Shown: one piece after another, positions 10,660 to 23,543 of the stretch
Layout: the number at the start of each line of letters is the position of its first letter
How positions within the stretch are numbered: the first letter of the stretch is position 1
Source of the DNA: Brachionus manjavacas
Taxonomy: Eukaryota > Rotifera > Eurotatoria > Ploima > Brachionidae
Assembly (NCBI GenBank): GCA_019054805.1
Contig: JAHQIY010000008.1
Span: 1,845,501-1,909,500 of the forward strand
Reading direction: 5' to 3'
DNA: 64,000 nt
Program-made: the position numbers and the translations under genes
The notes under the pieces: model-generated
Seen by the model: only the letters and a program-made list of their open reading frames with translations
The model's database searches: none
What the model was told of the DNA's origin: nothing

Positions 10660-11581
10660 TATGGTTAATCGGATCTCTAAGTCCAGACTTAACCACACCA
10701 CTTTCTGTACAAACCGAGTTAAACAACCTGACTACTTGGACAGATCTATGGTCTACTGATCTAAATTTAGAAAAATGCATTGTAATGCACATTGGTAAAA
10801 AGAACCCTAATTTTCAATATCAAATAATTAATCAAGCAAATGATCTTTCTCATACTCTAAGCGAAACGATTGAAGAAAAAGATCTTGATGTTTATATAAC
10901 AAGTGATCTAAAGTGGAAAAAACAATGCTCAGCAGCATCGGCAAAAGCAAATAGAGCACTAGGTATGATCAAGCACACTTTTAAAAACTTAAGTGTTTTT
11001 TCGCTTAGACTACTCTATACAGCACTAGTCCGTCCTCATTTAGAATATGCTGTAAGTGTCTGGAGTCCAACAGCAAAAGGTGACACATATATAATCGAAA
11101 AGGTGCAACGTAGAGCGACCAAATTTCTAAGTTGTTTAAAAAATCTACCATATGAATCAAGGTTAAAGATCTTAAATTTGACAACTCTTGAAGAAAGACG
11201 TAAAAGAGGTGATCTAATCCAAATGTACAAATTAGTCAAAGGTATGGAAAATATCAATTTAATAAACGGAATTAATTATGCGAAAACAACAACAGGGCCA
11301 GCTAATAATCTGAGAAGACATGAAAAGAGGCTAGTAAGAGAACTAAACAAGAATGGTCCGCATCGCTTTAACTTTTTAACAAACAGAGTAGTGGACATAT
11401 GGAATGGTTTGTCAACACGAGCTATAAATGCGGTTTCACTCAATGGTTTCAAGGCAATAATCGACAAAGAAGTTTTTGGAATAAATAGAAGCAACGACTG
11501 CTAAGGCTCTTAATAGGCCAGACGTCATATTTGGCGTTGGTATAGCATTCGTTTGCAGTTTATACTACTACTACTACTACA
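10660..11581 (+). mobile_element. 5'-truncated CR1-like LINE with (ACT)n tail
   Basis: A long open frame (10785-11504, with readable coding back to about 10663) encodes the C-terminal part of a non-LTR reverse transcriptase. It contains KCIVMHIGKKNP, then LLYTALVRPHLEYAVSVWSP, EKVQRRATKFLS and LEERRKRGDLIQMYK. These are hallmarks of the region after the YADD catalytic motif in CR1/Rex-type LINEs. It is truncated at the 5' end just before YADD. After the stop at about 11502 comes a short 3' UTR ending in an array of ACT triplets at about 11563-11580. Other copies in the window end in the same triplet. The frame is intact over 240 codons, so the insertion is fairly young. Confidence 0.9.
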
Positions 11582-11849
11582 AAATTGATTTTTATTGTTT
11601 ATTATTTATTTGTATTTCTGTTTGGATTTAGGCTCCTTTAGTTAAAAAACTAAAGTAAAGTATAAATGCTGAATTTTTACGTTTTTTGATGAGTTTTTTT
11701 CCGCCATTATAAAAATTAGAGTAATCAATTAAAAAAATCAAAAGTAAGATTCCCCCAAACCCTAGATTTTACTCTTTTTTCAAATACTACTCCATCAGAA
11801 TTTAATGAAAAATTTTATTAAAGAATTAAAATTAAGACCATCTTAGTCT

Positions 11850-13921
11850 CTTCCGTCCCAGCAGATAGACATTACGAATTCTGTCCTTGAAGAGAATCAA
11901 GCCAGAAAAAGTATTGTGTTATGTCTGAAGCAAGAGTCAAACATCGATGTTGGAGAACAAGTGAGAAATCTTTTTGAAGTGATTGGTGTTAGCTCAAGAA
12001 AAATCGAGCATGTGCGAAGATTCAGACGAACGAACCCAAACAGTGTTCCTCCGATTTTTATCCGTCTCAAAATGGGCGTCGATAGAAATAGTGTCTTGGC
12101 GGAAGCCAAAAAGTTGAAAAGAATTGAAAGTCATTTAGAAGTGTATATATGTCCCGACCGGACAGAGTGCGAGAGAAGATTAGAGAAGCAGCGGAGAAGA
12201 CTCATGTGTTTTTAGAGTGGAAATTTGCAATAAAAGATGTGACAAGGTTTCCGAAAAAAAAGATAAAAAACGGAAGAAAATCCGATTTTGACCAAATCAA
12301 CACTGGTATGGGGTCAGTGGAATGGAAAAAAAAAAGGTTTTTCCGGATAGAATATTAATGAATTTCCAAGTTTCCTGAAAGAGTATCTGCGACCATGTGA
12401 GAAACATGTACCGGAGAAAAGAGAGAATTTGCGAAAGAGGGAAAAATAGATGAACTACGAGGTGAAAAGAGTGATAGAACTGAAGAACCGAGCTTGAAAT
12501 AGGATGAAAGCATGTAAAAAAAGCTTATTTGAAACAAGTAAATGTGATTATGGAAAAGTATGTAGAGATTTAGAACAGAAATTGAGAAAAATAAAATTGG
12601 ATTAAGAGAACAGACTCACTAAAAAGGCAAAAAGTTATCCGAAACTAATTTATGCTTATCTAAGAAGCAAAATGGGAGTAAAGGGAGAAATAAGAATGTA
12701 ACGACCAAAAGAGGGTGAAGTAACGAGTGAGAAAAATTTGATTGCTGAGTTGTTAAATGATCAGTTTCATTCCGTCTTTAAAAAAGAACCCAATGATACT
12801 TTGCCTTTTTTCCTTTACGAACTTCTTCTTATTTCAATATTGAGGATGCCATGCAAGAGCTTAACGAGGATCTGATTGAACGGATACTAAAGAAATTAAT
12901 TGGCAATAAATCGATGGGCATTGATGAAATACGTCCACTGGTACTGAAAAAATGCGCAAAAACGATGTCAGTGTCATTGAAGATAATTTTCGCAAAATCA
13001 TTAGAGACAGGAAAGATCCCAAAAAAGTGGAAAAGAGAAAATGTTTCGCCGTTCTTAAAAAAAGGAAGTAAATTATAGCCTGTTAATTATCAACCCGTAT
13101 CACTTACTTCAGTTGCATCTTAAGTCCTGGAAGGTATTTTCAGGGACAAACTAATGTTTTGCCTTCAAGAGAATAATCTAATAATTGGAAGTCAGCATGG
13201 ATTTGTACCAAATAAAGGTTGTGTTTAATGAATGTTTGAGTTGGCAAAAGGTAACAGTGTGGATGAAATACTTTTTGACTTTTCAAAGGCTTTTGATACT
13301 GTACCGCATCAACGACTTCTTCGTTAACTATGTGGTTACGGGTAAGGTGAGAAAATAGTTAGATGGTTCGAAGACTTTTGGAGTATGAGTACTCAGCGAG
13401 TTGTTGTTGGTGATGGAGATTCTAGATGGTCAGAGGTGCTGAGTGGAGTTCCACAAGGATCTGTACTTGGACCCCTGCTATTTGTTCTATACATAAATGG
13501 CCTACTTGGCAAAGCTGAATAAAAGAAGAGTAAGAGGGGACTTGATTGAAATGTACAAATTATTGAATGGAATAGAAACGAAAGGCCTGGTCAAGAATCT
13601 AGTGAAAAAATCAGAAAACAAAGGTCCAGTTGGGGCGTTAAGAGGAAATAGCATCAGAGTCAAGAGAGAAAGTTTTATTATCAAATTAGAAACGATTTTG
13701 CAGCTGCACCAAGCGCCAGACATGTATTTTTTTCAAAAAGAGTAGTTCCGCATTGGAATAAGTTACCAGAAAATGTGGTGAAATCTAAGTCAACTGCTAA
13801 TTTTAAAATGGCTTTAGATAAGTTCAATGGAATCGGCTGCTACAGCTCTGCACGGCTAATTATCGGTGATGTGCTCAGACTCTCTACATGTTAGGTGTCG
13901 CAGCAAGAACTACTACTACTA
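11850..13921 (+). mobile_element. Degraded, longer CR1-like LINE copy
   Basis: About 2 kb of one element in plus orientation, with several frame breaks. Near 11916-12215 an ORF1-like or upstream segment reads HVRRFRRTNPNSVPPIFIRL. Near 12850-13075 the start of the reverse transcriptase domain is readable (MGIDEIRPLVLKKCA and GKIPKKWKRENVSPF). Around 13260-13500 the core follows, including DFSKAFDTVPHQ and SGVPQGSVLGPLLFVLYING. The YADD region is missing through an internal deletion. The C-terminal domain resumes at 13497 (KRRVRGDLIEMYKL), and the copy ends in ACT triplets at about 13907-13920. Confidence 0.85.
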
Positions 13922-13997
13922 AGTACACCAAAAAAATATTTTGGTTATGATGCGGTTTGCTCTTTATTAATAACTAATTTTATTAGTGATCATATTT

Positions 13998-14155
13998 GAT
14001 TTTGTGAGGTTCAGTACAAAAGAACAGTACAAAGTTTAAAAAATTAAATAACTGTTTTACTAAAAGTCTAAACTTAGTTCTGTGAATGCAGAATGGTGCA
14101 AAATTCAAAGTTTCATCAACTTTAAAAGTCTTCTAATGAAATCTCTGCAAAAAAA
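13998..14155 (+). mobile_element. Left-end fragment of the GGTTTTGTG MITE family
   Basis: Starts GATTTTGTGAGGTTCAGTAC and follows the left arm of the 5448-5807 copy, including CTAAACTTAGTTCTGTGAATG. It then stops without a right arm. It sits about 130 bases beyond the 3' end of REEP5. Confidence 0.75.
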
Positions 14156-14281
14156 TAGCAATTTTTCTTAATAAATAAAATCATATTTTAAAAGTTAAAA
14201 AATCTTTGTCAATTTTATTCTAAAATAATTGGTATCTTTCGAAATAAATAAGATTTTAGAAAATAAGAAAAAAAAATCCAT

Positions 14282-15237
<956 letters not shown>

Positions 15238-18200
15238 GATTTCGATTCACTTATCTAAAAAAAACGAAATTTAATGAACAAGATTCGAGATGATGACTAA
15301 ATGTAATTATAAAAAGTGATTATTTTTCTTTGCTACAAACATCATTTTGCTAAGCAAAGGTTTTGACGTTTTTGCAAGCATCCAGAAATTTGTTTAGAAA
15401 TAAATAGAATTTTTAAGTTTGAAAAAAGCACACTTTTCTTATTAAAATTGCATTTGAATTTTAAAAGCATTCATATTGCCAAACCTGCACTTATTCATAT
15501 TGCCACATTTCCTTGTCTTTAAAATAATTATCAAAAATAATTAAATTAAAATAATTAATTATTAAAAACTATTTTGCAAGAATTTCGTAAACATTCATAA
15601 TGGAAGCAAAATTTGTTTTATTAATAAATTATTGGCAATAGTCTCTGTTTAACATAAGGAAAATAAATTTTCTATTTTAAAAAAAATACATCTTTTTCTG
15701 TACATGTGTTTTAGTATTGTTGCTATTTTTTCAAAATTAAAAGCTAACAATATCAAGTTAACCTTGCTGATTAATTTAAAAAATTTAAATTCTTATAGCC
15801 AAAAAAAATTAAATAAATTTTTTAAAATATTTTCCTCTTTATAAACAAAATTTTAAATTCATCAAAAGTATTTACTCTAAATACATAAATTATCTTTTTA
15901 TTATTAGCAAGCCAAATATGCTATCAAATAATTATCCTTAATTTAGTTAAGTCATATTAAAACAAGTTTTATAGCTTTCAAGATAAGCACATGGAAGCTA
16001 AAAGTCTTTCAATAAATATGCTTAAATTTTGGTATAGTCAAGAATTGATTGCTTAGAATATAAGATATAAAATATCAAGATCAATGTTTCTTAAAAAAAA
16101 AATTCAGGGATGCATTCCTAATTTGGGAAATTAATTTAGAAATATGAAGCCTTTGAGCGACTAGGGGGGAAAATTCAGATAAAAATTCCTGATTAAATAA
16201 GCTCGCTGAATCCATCATTCCGTAGGCCTCAAAATCCTTTTCCTAAATTAATCAGGTTTTAATTATTTTAAAATAATTTAGTAATTACAATTCCTCTTTT
16301 AACATAAAATTATAAAAATAATACGATCTATTAAGAAAACTGTTGATAACAGATCGTTAAGTAAATCATTAAAGAGCAATTTGTATTAAAAACAGATGTT
16401 TTAAAAATTTTATAACTCATTAACACAACTTACTATTCTTTTGGTTTAAATAATTTTTTTTAAGCATTCAAAATAAACACTCATGTTTCCAGCTAAAAAT
16501 ATAAATTGACTTTTATCCATTTTATAAGATATCTATTGTTTTTAAAAAAATAAAATTTCAGCTATCATATTAAATGATTAAAGTCTAATAGGTTAATCAA
16601 AATTATTTTTTTTTAATTAAATAAAAGAGAACAAGAGTTGGATCAAATTTTTGATGAATTTTTTCTTTAATCTGAAAACAATATTTTTTCTAAATAAAGT
16701 AGCTGAGAAAATTTCTCTTACGTATCATTAATGATCTTAATCAACGGAATAATGCTTTAAAAAGTAAAATGCTTTTAGAATTATTATATTTAAAAAATTA
16801 AAAAATAAAACAATTTTTGAAAATCATCTAAATCATCATTTTTTAGCTATTTTTGATTTAAATTATTGAAAAATTCAAATAAATTAAATTTAAATTTAAA
16901 ACAAATTTATAAATAAAAGTGATCTTCCGAAAGGTTATGTGAACTAAATTACAATTCGTAAAAGCTTCTCAAATAAATTGATAGAATTTGTAAAATCTTG
17001 TATTCTATCTTGATTTTTCACAATCCAAATATATCTGTTTTAAGATTTTTCAAATTTTTTAGGATGAAATTTTTCAGGATAATAAATATTGCACAAAAGA
17101 TTTAAATTTGGTAGACTATTGTAACAGAATGAAACTTTATGATTTGCAGAATTCATTTTTAAATTTGTTTTTAAAAGTTATTTAAATTATCTAATTGAAA
17201 TGAACTTTATTAAACCTCTCAAAAAAATTTTAAACAAAATCTTTAAAATAGTGTCAATAATTAAAAACAAAATTATTGGAAAAAAATAAAATTCCCATTA
17301 GGAATAAAAAATAAGGTCATTTATTAAAAATTGGACCAAAAAACACATGAATTAGTACCGAAAATAATTTGAAGTTTTTATAAGTGGAATTACCGCTGAA
17401 ATTTTGTTTTGAGGTAAAAAGACTCTTAAGGTTTTTAACTGATAAGAGCCTTGTCAATTTTAATTGAGTCATTTTTAAATTAAAAGAAACCTCCAATTAA
17501 TGTTCGACTCTTATTAACTATTGGAAACTGTTAATTAAAAAAAAATTAAAAAAAAATATTAAAAAGAAAAAATAGTGTTTAAAATTTTTGCTTCTTAATT
17601 TCATTAACAATTCATATAATTATATATTTTTTTAAAATATATATTACATTTAAAAAAAGAACAAACATTAGAAAATACTTTTTCATTCACCTTCTATTTT
17701 TTATTTAAACATCACCGAATTTAGCGTAATTTTTATAAATAAATATCGCTAAAAAATTTCATTCACAAAGCGTTTTGCCTTTCTCAATTCACATATGGTA
17801 TTAAAAACCTATCACTAGACAACAAAACCCTCAAACATTGATCAAAATTAAACAAATTTTTAATCTAAAATTTTAATTGTCAAATGTCTGGAGTCTTAAA
17901 AGTTCTTAAACTTTTTAAAATTGAACAACTTTATCTTTTTTTCAAGATGTCTTTGATCAGTTCTATTGGGTTCAATTATTTATTATCACAAATATTTAGA
18001 TCTCTAACAATTTTCATTGTTCTACCCTTTCCTCTGGAAATGACCTTAAGCGACTGTCACATCTCACTAAAAAAATTCTTGATTCAGTGCTAACTAGTCT
18101 TGGCCGGCTGAAATTGGATCTTTGTTTGAAAAAATTAAGATTCAAATCTTATCCTTTAAAATACTTTAAAATACTTCTAGAATGAATTAATAAAACCAAA

Positions 18201-20093
18201 TTAAATCAGTTTAATTCTTCTGGTCCAGAGATGGTTTAATCAATAGCTGTATTTTCTTCCTTTTCTAATTTTTATTTGGATTCAATTTTTAATTTTTATT
18301 CTACTTCTCATTTAGGAGATTAATTTGAATATAATAAATTAATAAATATAAAGTCTAAAAAATTATTTTTTTTACTAATTAACTATTTTTCAGTCTTTAA
18401 TATAGCTAGAATTGACGTGAATTTAAAATAAATAGTACAAACAAAAAAAGCATTTAAATAAAAATAGCAAACTTGACATTTTGTTTTTGGGCCTTTGTTT
18501 GTGTCTTCAAATCTTTCTTAATAAAAATAAATCTTGAAATTTAGGTTATTTTTTATTAATAAAATGAGCCTCATGAGGATGTTCTAAAAATTTGATAAAA
18601 ATAACAAGAAAAAATAAGAATTAATCGAATAAAACACACGAAATTAAAAAATTATGAAAACCCTATGTTTAAAATTCTTCTAAAAACTCACTTTACGAAC
18701 AGTCAACAATCCAGCTTTGGAAACTTGGCAATTTTATTATAATCTGTGCCACATTTTCTATTCACAGTTTTCAATCACTCGAACATGATAACTTATAAAA
18801 ATCTTGTTTTTTAAAGATGTTTTTTAAATTCTAAAAGATTTTTTTAAGATATTAATGATAAAGATAAAAACGAAATTTCTTATTTTATATAATTAGAGTT
18901 CGCGCCATTCAAAAAACCACACTATCTGAATTTCCAAAATCATGTTTAAAAATCTTGTTTCTTTGAGAGAAAATTGTTTGACCAAAGGGGTTCCAACTTT
19001 TTTGGCTTTTGAAGGAATTAATCGCTTATTAGTATGACAAATTACTTCATAAATATTAAATTTGATGCAGATTTTAAAAGAGAATAAACTTTTTTCTCAC
19101 GCTTAGAAAAAAAAAGAAAAAAAAGAAAAGAAAGTAGAGAAAAAGAAAGAAATAGAAAAAAAGAAAAAGATTAATTTAAAATTCAAATGCAATGGTGATG
19201 TAGTATATGTAGCATATGAAAGTGTGAAGTAGTATTTGAATGTTTTTTTTTTTTTTTTTTTTTTTAGCTTGTTGTAACTTATATTATTATTATTTATTAT
19301 TATTTTGACCTAAAAATTTAAACAGTTTTTTCTTTCTGCAGTAAATTTTTATGTGTAATGTGCAAAGAGCTACCATAGGTGACCTCCTAGTAGGCCACCT
19401 CCGCAAGCTAGTCTTGCTGTAGCTTATATATATTATTATTATTATTATACATGTCATTAGTTAGGCTAACAATTAAAAAGACAAATTTTTCTAGATTTTT
19501 TAACATTTCCTCCAAGAATTATCCCAAATATATTTAACTAGTGACAATTTTGTACAATAAAAAATTCTTAACAAAATGTGATTTACAGAGTTATTGTATT
19601 TTGATGAAAAATAAACAATTATTCCAGACATTTCGAACAAAAAATTAATTAATTGACGTTTTTTTATCAAATTATTTGTTATTTAAGAATTTGCCTTCAA
19701 AAAAAGCCAAAAAGTTGAAACCACTCTTGTCATTTGTAAATAATGAATTGCTTATTTAAAATTAAAATTTCTAAAATTATAAGGATCATAATTTGGAGCT
19801 CATTTTTTTCTTCTAAATTTTGTCAAATTTATAAAATAAGTATTCATTTTATTTTAATAATAAAAAATTTTATTAAAATTCGATTAATTTTTTTGAATTT
19901 TTTTTAAATAGAAAATATAGGACAAAATTTTTGCAATCAAACTAAAAATATTTTTGCATTAAATCCGTCATTCTTATGAGCTGCCGATTATTTTGAAATC
20001 GTGCAAATTATCTATAAATAATTTCTTTAATTTATTTCAAACGCAAGAATTCATAAAATAAAAGAAAAATTTAGCTCTCAAAATTTAGTTTTA
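15238..20093. other. Gene-free AT-rich stretch with low-complexity tracts
   Basis: No exon or RNA gene is supported across nearly 5 kb. Notable pieces are a purine-rich GAAAAAGAAAG tract (19105-19170) and a T-run (19242-19266). Two related segments, each followed by TTA triplet arrays, start at about 19266 and 19408 (GCTTGTTGTAACTTATATTA and GCTAGTCTTGCTGTAGCTTA) and look like retroelement tails. A 69-codon frame near 17884 has no supporting features. Confidence 0.45.
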
Positions 20094-20371
20094 ATGCCAA
20101 TTAATTCTAACATAGGTGTACAACAAACGTCCCACCGTTTACTCAGATATTCTTCTGCTATAGCTCAGTGCTCTGTTCAGGTAACATTGATTAATTTTTT
20201 ATCATTAAACTCTTCTATTCTAATTAAAATTTTAAGTCTGTTGCCTACGGTAAGTGCGTTGCCAAATTCAGTGAAAGCATACAAAAAGACGCGTGTCAAA
20301 AAGAATTTAACGAATTCAAAAACTGTGTAAAAAATGTACTTTTAATTGAAAATAATTTAAAATTTTTCTAA
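20094..20371 (+). CDS. ndufaf8: NADH:ubiquinone oxidoreductase complex assembly factor 8
   Basis: Two exons, 20094-20180 and 20237-20371, joined across a 56-base intron (CAG|GTAACA to TTTTAAG|TCT), encode 73 residues; human NDUFAF8 has 74. The protein has a twin CX9C motif: CSVQSVAYGKC, then CQKEFNEFKNC, each with exactly nine residues between cysteines, on the helix-turn-helix scaffold imported by the MIA40 pathway. YGKCV, a KDxC step and EFxxxxxC match NDUFAF8 specifically, which works with NDUFAF5 in complex I assembly in mitochondria. The start is the first ATG, preceded five bases upstream by an acceptor-like TTTAG. The stop lies about 15 bases before the splice acceptor of EMC7, an operon-like spacing. 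Confidence 0.85.
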
Positions 20372-20386
20372 AAAATTTTTTTTTAG

Positions 20387-21077
20387 GTTTTGTCAAAAAA
20401 ATAATTTTTTTTTCTTTTCGGTACTATTGTCAATTATTGTTAATACAAAATGTCAAGATTCAGTGGGCATAGAAACTACAGCTGTCATGTCAGAAACTGA
20501 ATTGTTTACAATACGTGGCAAAGTCAATCTTCGCTCCGATAAACTAGACTTGGATAATACTCGAATTTTGATTGATGACGGACAACACGTTGGATTTTTG
20601 CATTCAGACGGCACCTTTACCATACCAGGATTAACAAGTGGCTCTTATGTTATAGAGGTTTCAGCGCCTCGTAATGTCTACGAACCAATTCGAGTGGATA
20701 TAAACTCAAAAGGGAAAATTCGTGCCAGAAGACTTAATTTAATCCAACCATCGGACATCACAATTTTACGCTATCCTCTTCATTTTGAATCCAAAGGCTA
20801 CCCGAACTACTTTTTCAAAAGAGAACAATTTAGAATAATGGACATTTTGCTAAGTCCAATGGTTCTAATGATGGTTTTACCTTTGGTTTTGATGTTCATT
20901 TTACCCAAATTAATAAACCAAGATCCAGAGTTGCAACGAGAACTTCAGCAAACCACCAACTTATTTCCGCAAAACCAAAATATGCCAAGTTTGAGCGAAA
21001 TGGCTTACAATCTGCTCGATGGAGGTAAGAAAAAACCTGCCAAGAAACAAGATGGACAAGGATCGAGAAGAAAATAA
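20387..21077 (+). CDS. emc7: ER membrane protein complex subunit 7
   Basis: EMC7 is a single-pass subunit of the ER membrane insertase EMC, with a lumenal beta-sandwich domain. The lumenal part shows DDGQHVGFLHSDGTF, SGSYVIEVSAP and RVDINSKGKIRARRLN. These match human EMC7 (DGEEHVGFLKTDGSF, SGSYVVEV, RVDITSKGKMRAR). The membrane segment follows at about 20850-20920 (LLSPMVLMMVLPLVLMFILP), then a cytosolic tail ending in Lys/Arg. The exon begins after TTTTTTTTAG at 20386 and is open in frame from there. It gives a hydrophobic run (FFFFSVLLSIIV) that looks like the expected signal peptide, but no in-frame ATG precedes it. The first in-frame ATG (20487) would remove the signal. The initiating ATG must come from an unseen 5' exon, or the exon is joined to a leader. 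Identity is sure; the start is not. Confidence 0.92.
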
Positions 21078-21275
21078 AAAATAACTTGTTGATTTTAAGT
21101 TGATTAGATGTTTTATTTAAAATTAATTAAATTAAAAACTTAAAAAAAGATATTGTTATTTTTATTAACACTAAATGATCGCCATTAATTATTTGTTTGA
21201 ATTAATTGAAAGGTATTTTTTACAAATTCTTAAATGTTCAAAAATAATAGATGAAAATAATATGATTCTTAATCA

Positions 21276-21450
21276 GAGTTGTTCTAAAATCACATGCCTT
21301 AAGTCAAATCGTGTCATTGACTTAAACTTTTTTTTTAACTTAAACTTGTGACTTAAAAACAAGTCTGTTTTTAATCAAAGTGTTAGTTCAATCTTAAAAT
21401 AATCTTTATATCAAAATGTAACAGAGATAATTTTGAACAATACTAGATAT
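21276..21450 (+). mobile_element. hAT-type MITE left-end fragment
   Basis: Begins CAGAGTTGTTCTAAAATCAC and contains repeated GACTTAA/TTAAGTC motifs, as in the hAT-type element at 48917-49376 (CAGAGTTGTTTAAAAGTC). A matching right terminus was not identified, so the end is approximate. Confidence 0.5.
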
Positions 21451-21714
21451 ATTGATCTCTTTATCTACCATTCTTTTTGAGTTATTTAATTTTTAAAAAA
21501 GGTATGCTTTATTTTATCCTTTTTTTTTAACAATTTAGATGATAGAGTTCTATAGTTTGTCAAGTAGATCGAACATAATCGGAAATCTAAGAATCTTGAA
21601 TCAAAGCAAAGAAAAATGAAAATTTACTTAAATTAGATGCTTCAAATTTATTTTTAAATTAAAAATTTGGAGTTACTTTTGCAATCTTATAACATTGAAA
21701 TTGAAAAGGCTGCA

Positions 21715-21925
21715 TCAAACATAGAATATTTAGTTTTATTCTTTTAAAACAATAAAACTTTGGCTTTTATAGTTTTTTTTTTATACAAGTAAAGAAATAA
21801 TTTTAATTTCAAAGTTAATAAAGAGACTATCTTTTAACTGCCTATATTTTTTAGACTGATTAACACTGCATTTATTTTAATTCAGTATAAAAGCATTCTT
21901 TAAAATTTTTGAATTAAATCAAGAA
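21715..21925 (+). repeat. Left arm of a long inverted repeat (partner 25193-25413)
   Basis: About 210 bases starting near CATCAAACATAGAATATTTA are repeated in inverse orientation at 25193-25413, with high identity and few indels. The outer ends differ, so these may be the terminal arms of a foldback element, or an inverted duplication. Between them lie a SINE and the MULE at 23544-24850. Confidence 0.75.
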
Positions 21926-22018
21926 TTAAAAAAGTTTTGATTATTTTTATTTATTATTTATTTATTAAGCTCCTTTAAAAATAAAAAATAATCACCTGCT
22001 AAATTCCCATAAATGATC

Positions 22019-22312
22019 GTATAGCCGAATGGTTTGCGTGATAGTCATGTAGTCATGTAAGCAGAGGATCGATGATGCAAAACCCGCTGAGGGTGAAAAA
22101 ATCTTCAAAATAACTCTGCAATACGGCGTGAATGTTTAAAACCTCTTTCATCATAAAAATAGGGGCACCAGTTTCGGCTGGGTAATAATTGCGGTGTAGT
22201 TGATCAGCTCGATGCAGTAGCCTTTGTGTCAGTTCGGAGCCGTTGCTCAAAAAGGTACTTGAAAAGGAGATGAGCTGCTCCCCATTATTCACTAGGATAG
22301 AATAGGGACAAT
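22019..22312 (+). mobile_element. tRNA-derived SINE copy, fullest of the three
   Basis: The head reads TAGCCGAATGGTTTGCGTG (A box TAGCCGAATGG). It is followed by an arm containing a short direct repeat (GTCATGTAGTCATGTAAG) and a B-box-like GGATCGATGATGC. The body includes GGGTAATAATTGCGGTGTAG, absent from the 4.6 kb copy. The end is near CACTAGGATAGAATAGGGAC. The minus-strand open frame across it is incidental. Confidence 0.8.
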
Positions 22313-23534
22313 TATATATTCCGATATAATTTTTTGCGATAATTCCTTCAGTACACTAAAAAACCTTTTAGCACATCTATACAATTCCTTTTACAATTTT
22401 CATGATTTTTTGTCTTTTTAAACAAAAAAATTTTTATCACATTTTTTATAAAGTGTGTCTTAATTTAATAAAAAAAATTTTATTATTTTTAAATTAGAAA
22501 GATTGTTCAAATTATAATAGCTTAAATTACGAAAATCGAATACCATTGAGTTTGATCAAGATTTAAATGGCAAAATGCTAAGGATGCCAAAAAAAATTTT
22601 CTTTTTGCATCTCATTCTTTTCTATGCTAATTATTAAATAAAAATCTTTGGAATAAAATTTATAAATTTAATTCGCATGATTTAATTAGAGATTAATTTT
22701 CTTTAAACATTAAAGATTGTTTTAATTGAAGATTGATTCAATTTCCTACAACTTTTTAACAAGGTGCAATATGTCATTATCATATTATATTATCATATTA
22801 ATTTGAAAGAAGATTTATTATTTATTTCTTTTTCAGTTTGTCTATTTTAATTTGAAATTTGAATTGAAAATTTTTAAATTAAACTTTTATTTTTTTAACT
22901 TTTCTTGAGTTGATTCTTAATAAGTGCGTTCGTCTAAATATTTCTTGTGTCCCAAAATTTCGGGGTTTTATATACAATTTTAGGTGTAATCGGGTTAACC
23001 GCTTTAACTCTTTTGGACCTCACACAATTAACCGCCGGAGGCAAAGGAGTAAAAAAAATCAGAGAAATTAGGTGACTATTTTTGAAGCTTTCGAACAAAA
23101 TGGGTGCGAAAAATTCAAAATAAGGCACTGGGTTAGACTTGGTTACCATATTTATTTTTTTAATTTTTTTTTATTATTTTACGAGTAACTGGAAGAAATT
23201 TCACTTTTTTAACTTTAAAATTTTTGTTTTGAAGATTTCTCAAATTTTAATCAGCAAATAAGACAAAATTTTTAAATGTTATCAAAAAAAAAAAAATTAC
23301 AGTTGATTTTTGTATTTTTGTCAATGACTGACTGTAATGTTTACATGAGAACCCTTGGGTCTGTCTATTCGAGCAGCTATTTATGCTCCTTGTTAACACA
23401 TGGTTAAATTAGTCAACTTATCAATGAAATGGACAAGGATGTCTCTATGTCACAACTGACCATTTTTATTCAAAGATTGAAATATTTAAAGAAATGGATG
23501 TCAAAATGTTTGCTGATAAAACAGCATTAAGTTA
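22313..23534. other. AT-rich intergenic sequence
   Basis: No exon seen. A less AT-rich patch around 22955-23060 (GGGTTAACCGCTTTAACTC, AATTAACCGCCGGAGGC) is unexplained and has no supported frame. Confidence 0.4.
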
Positions 23535-23543
23535 CTAGAAATA

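Noticed and set aside
17884-18260. 69-codon frame and following weak reverse-transcriptase-like wording
   Set aside because: Matches are too vague to assign to any family, and no flanking motifs support it.
22053-22292. Minus-strand 79-codon frame
   Set aside because: It lies wholly inside the SINE.
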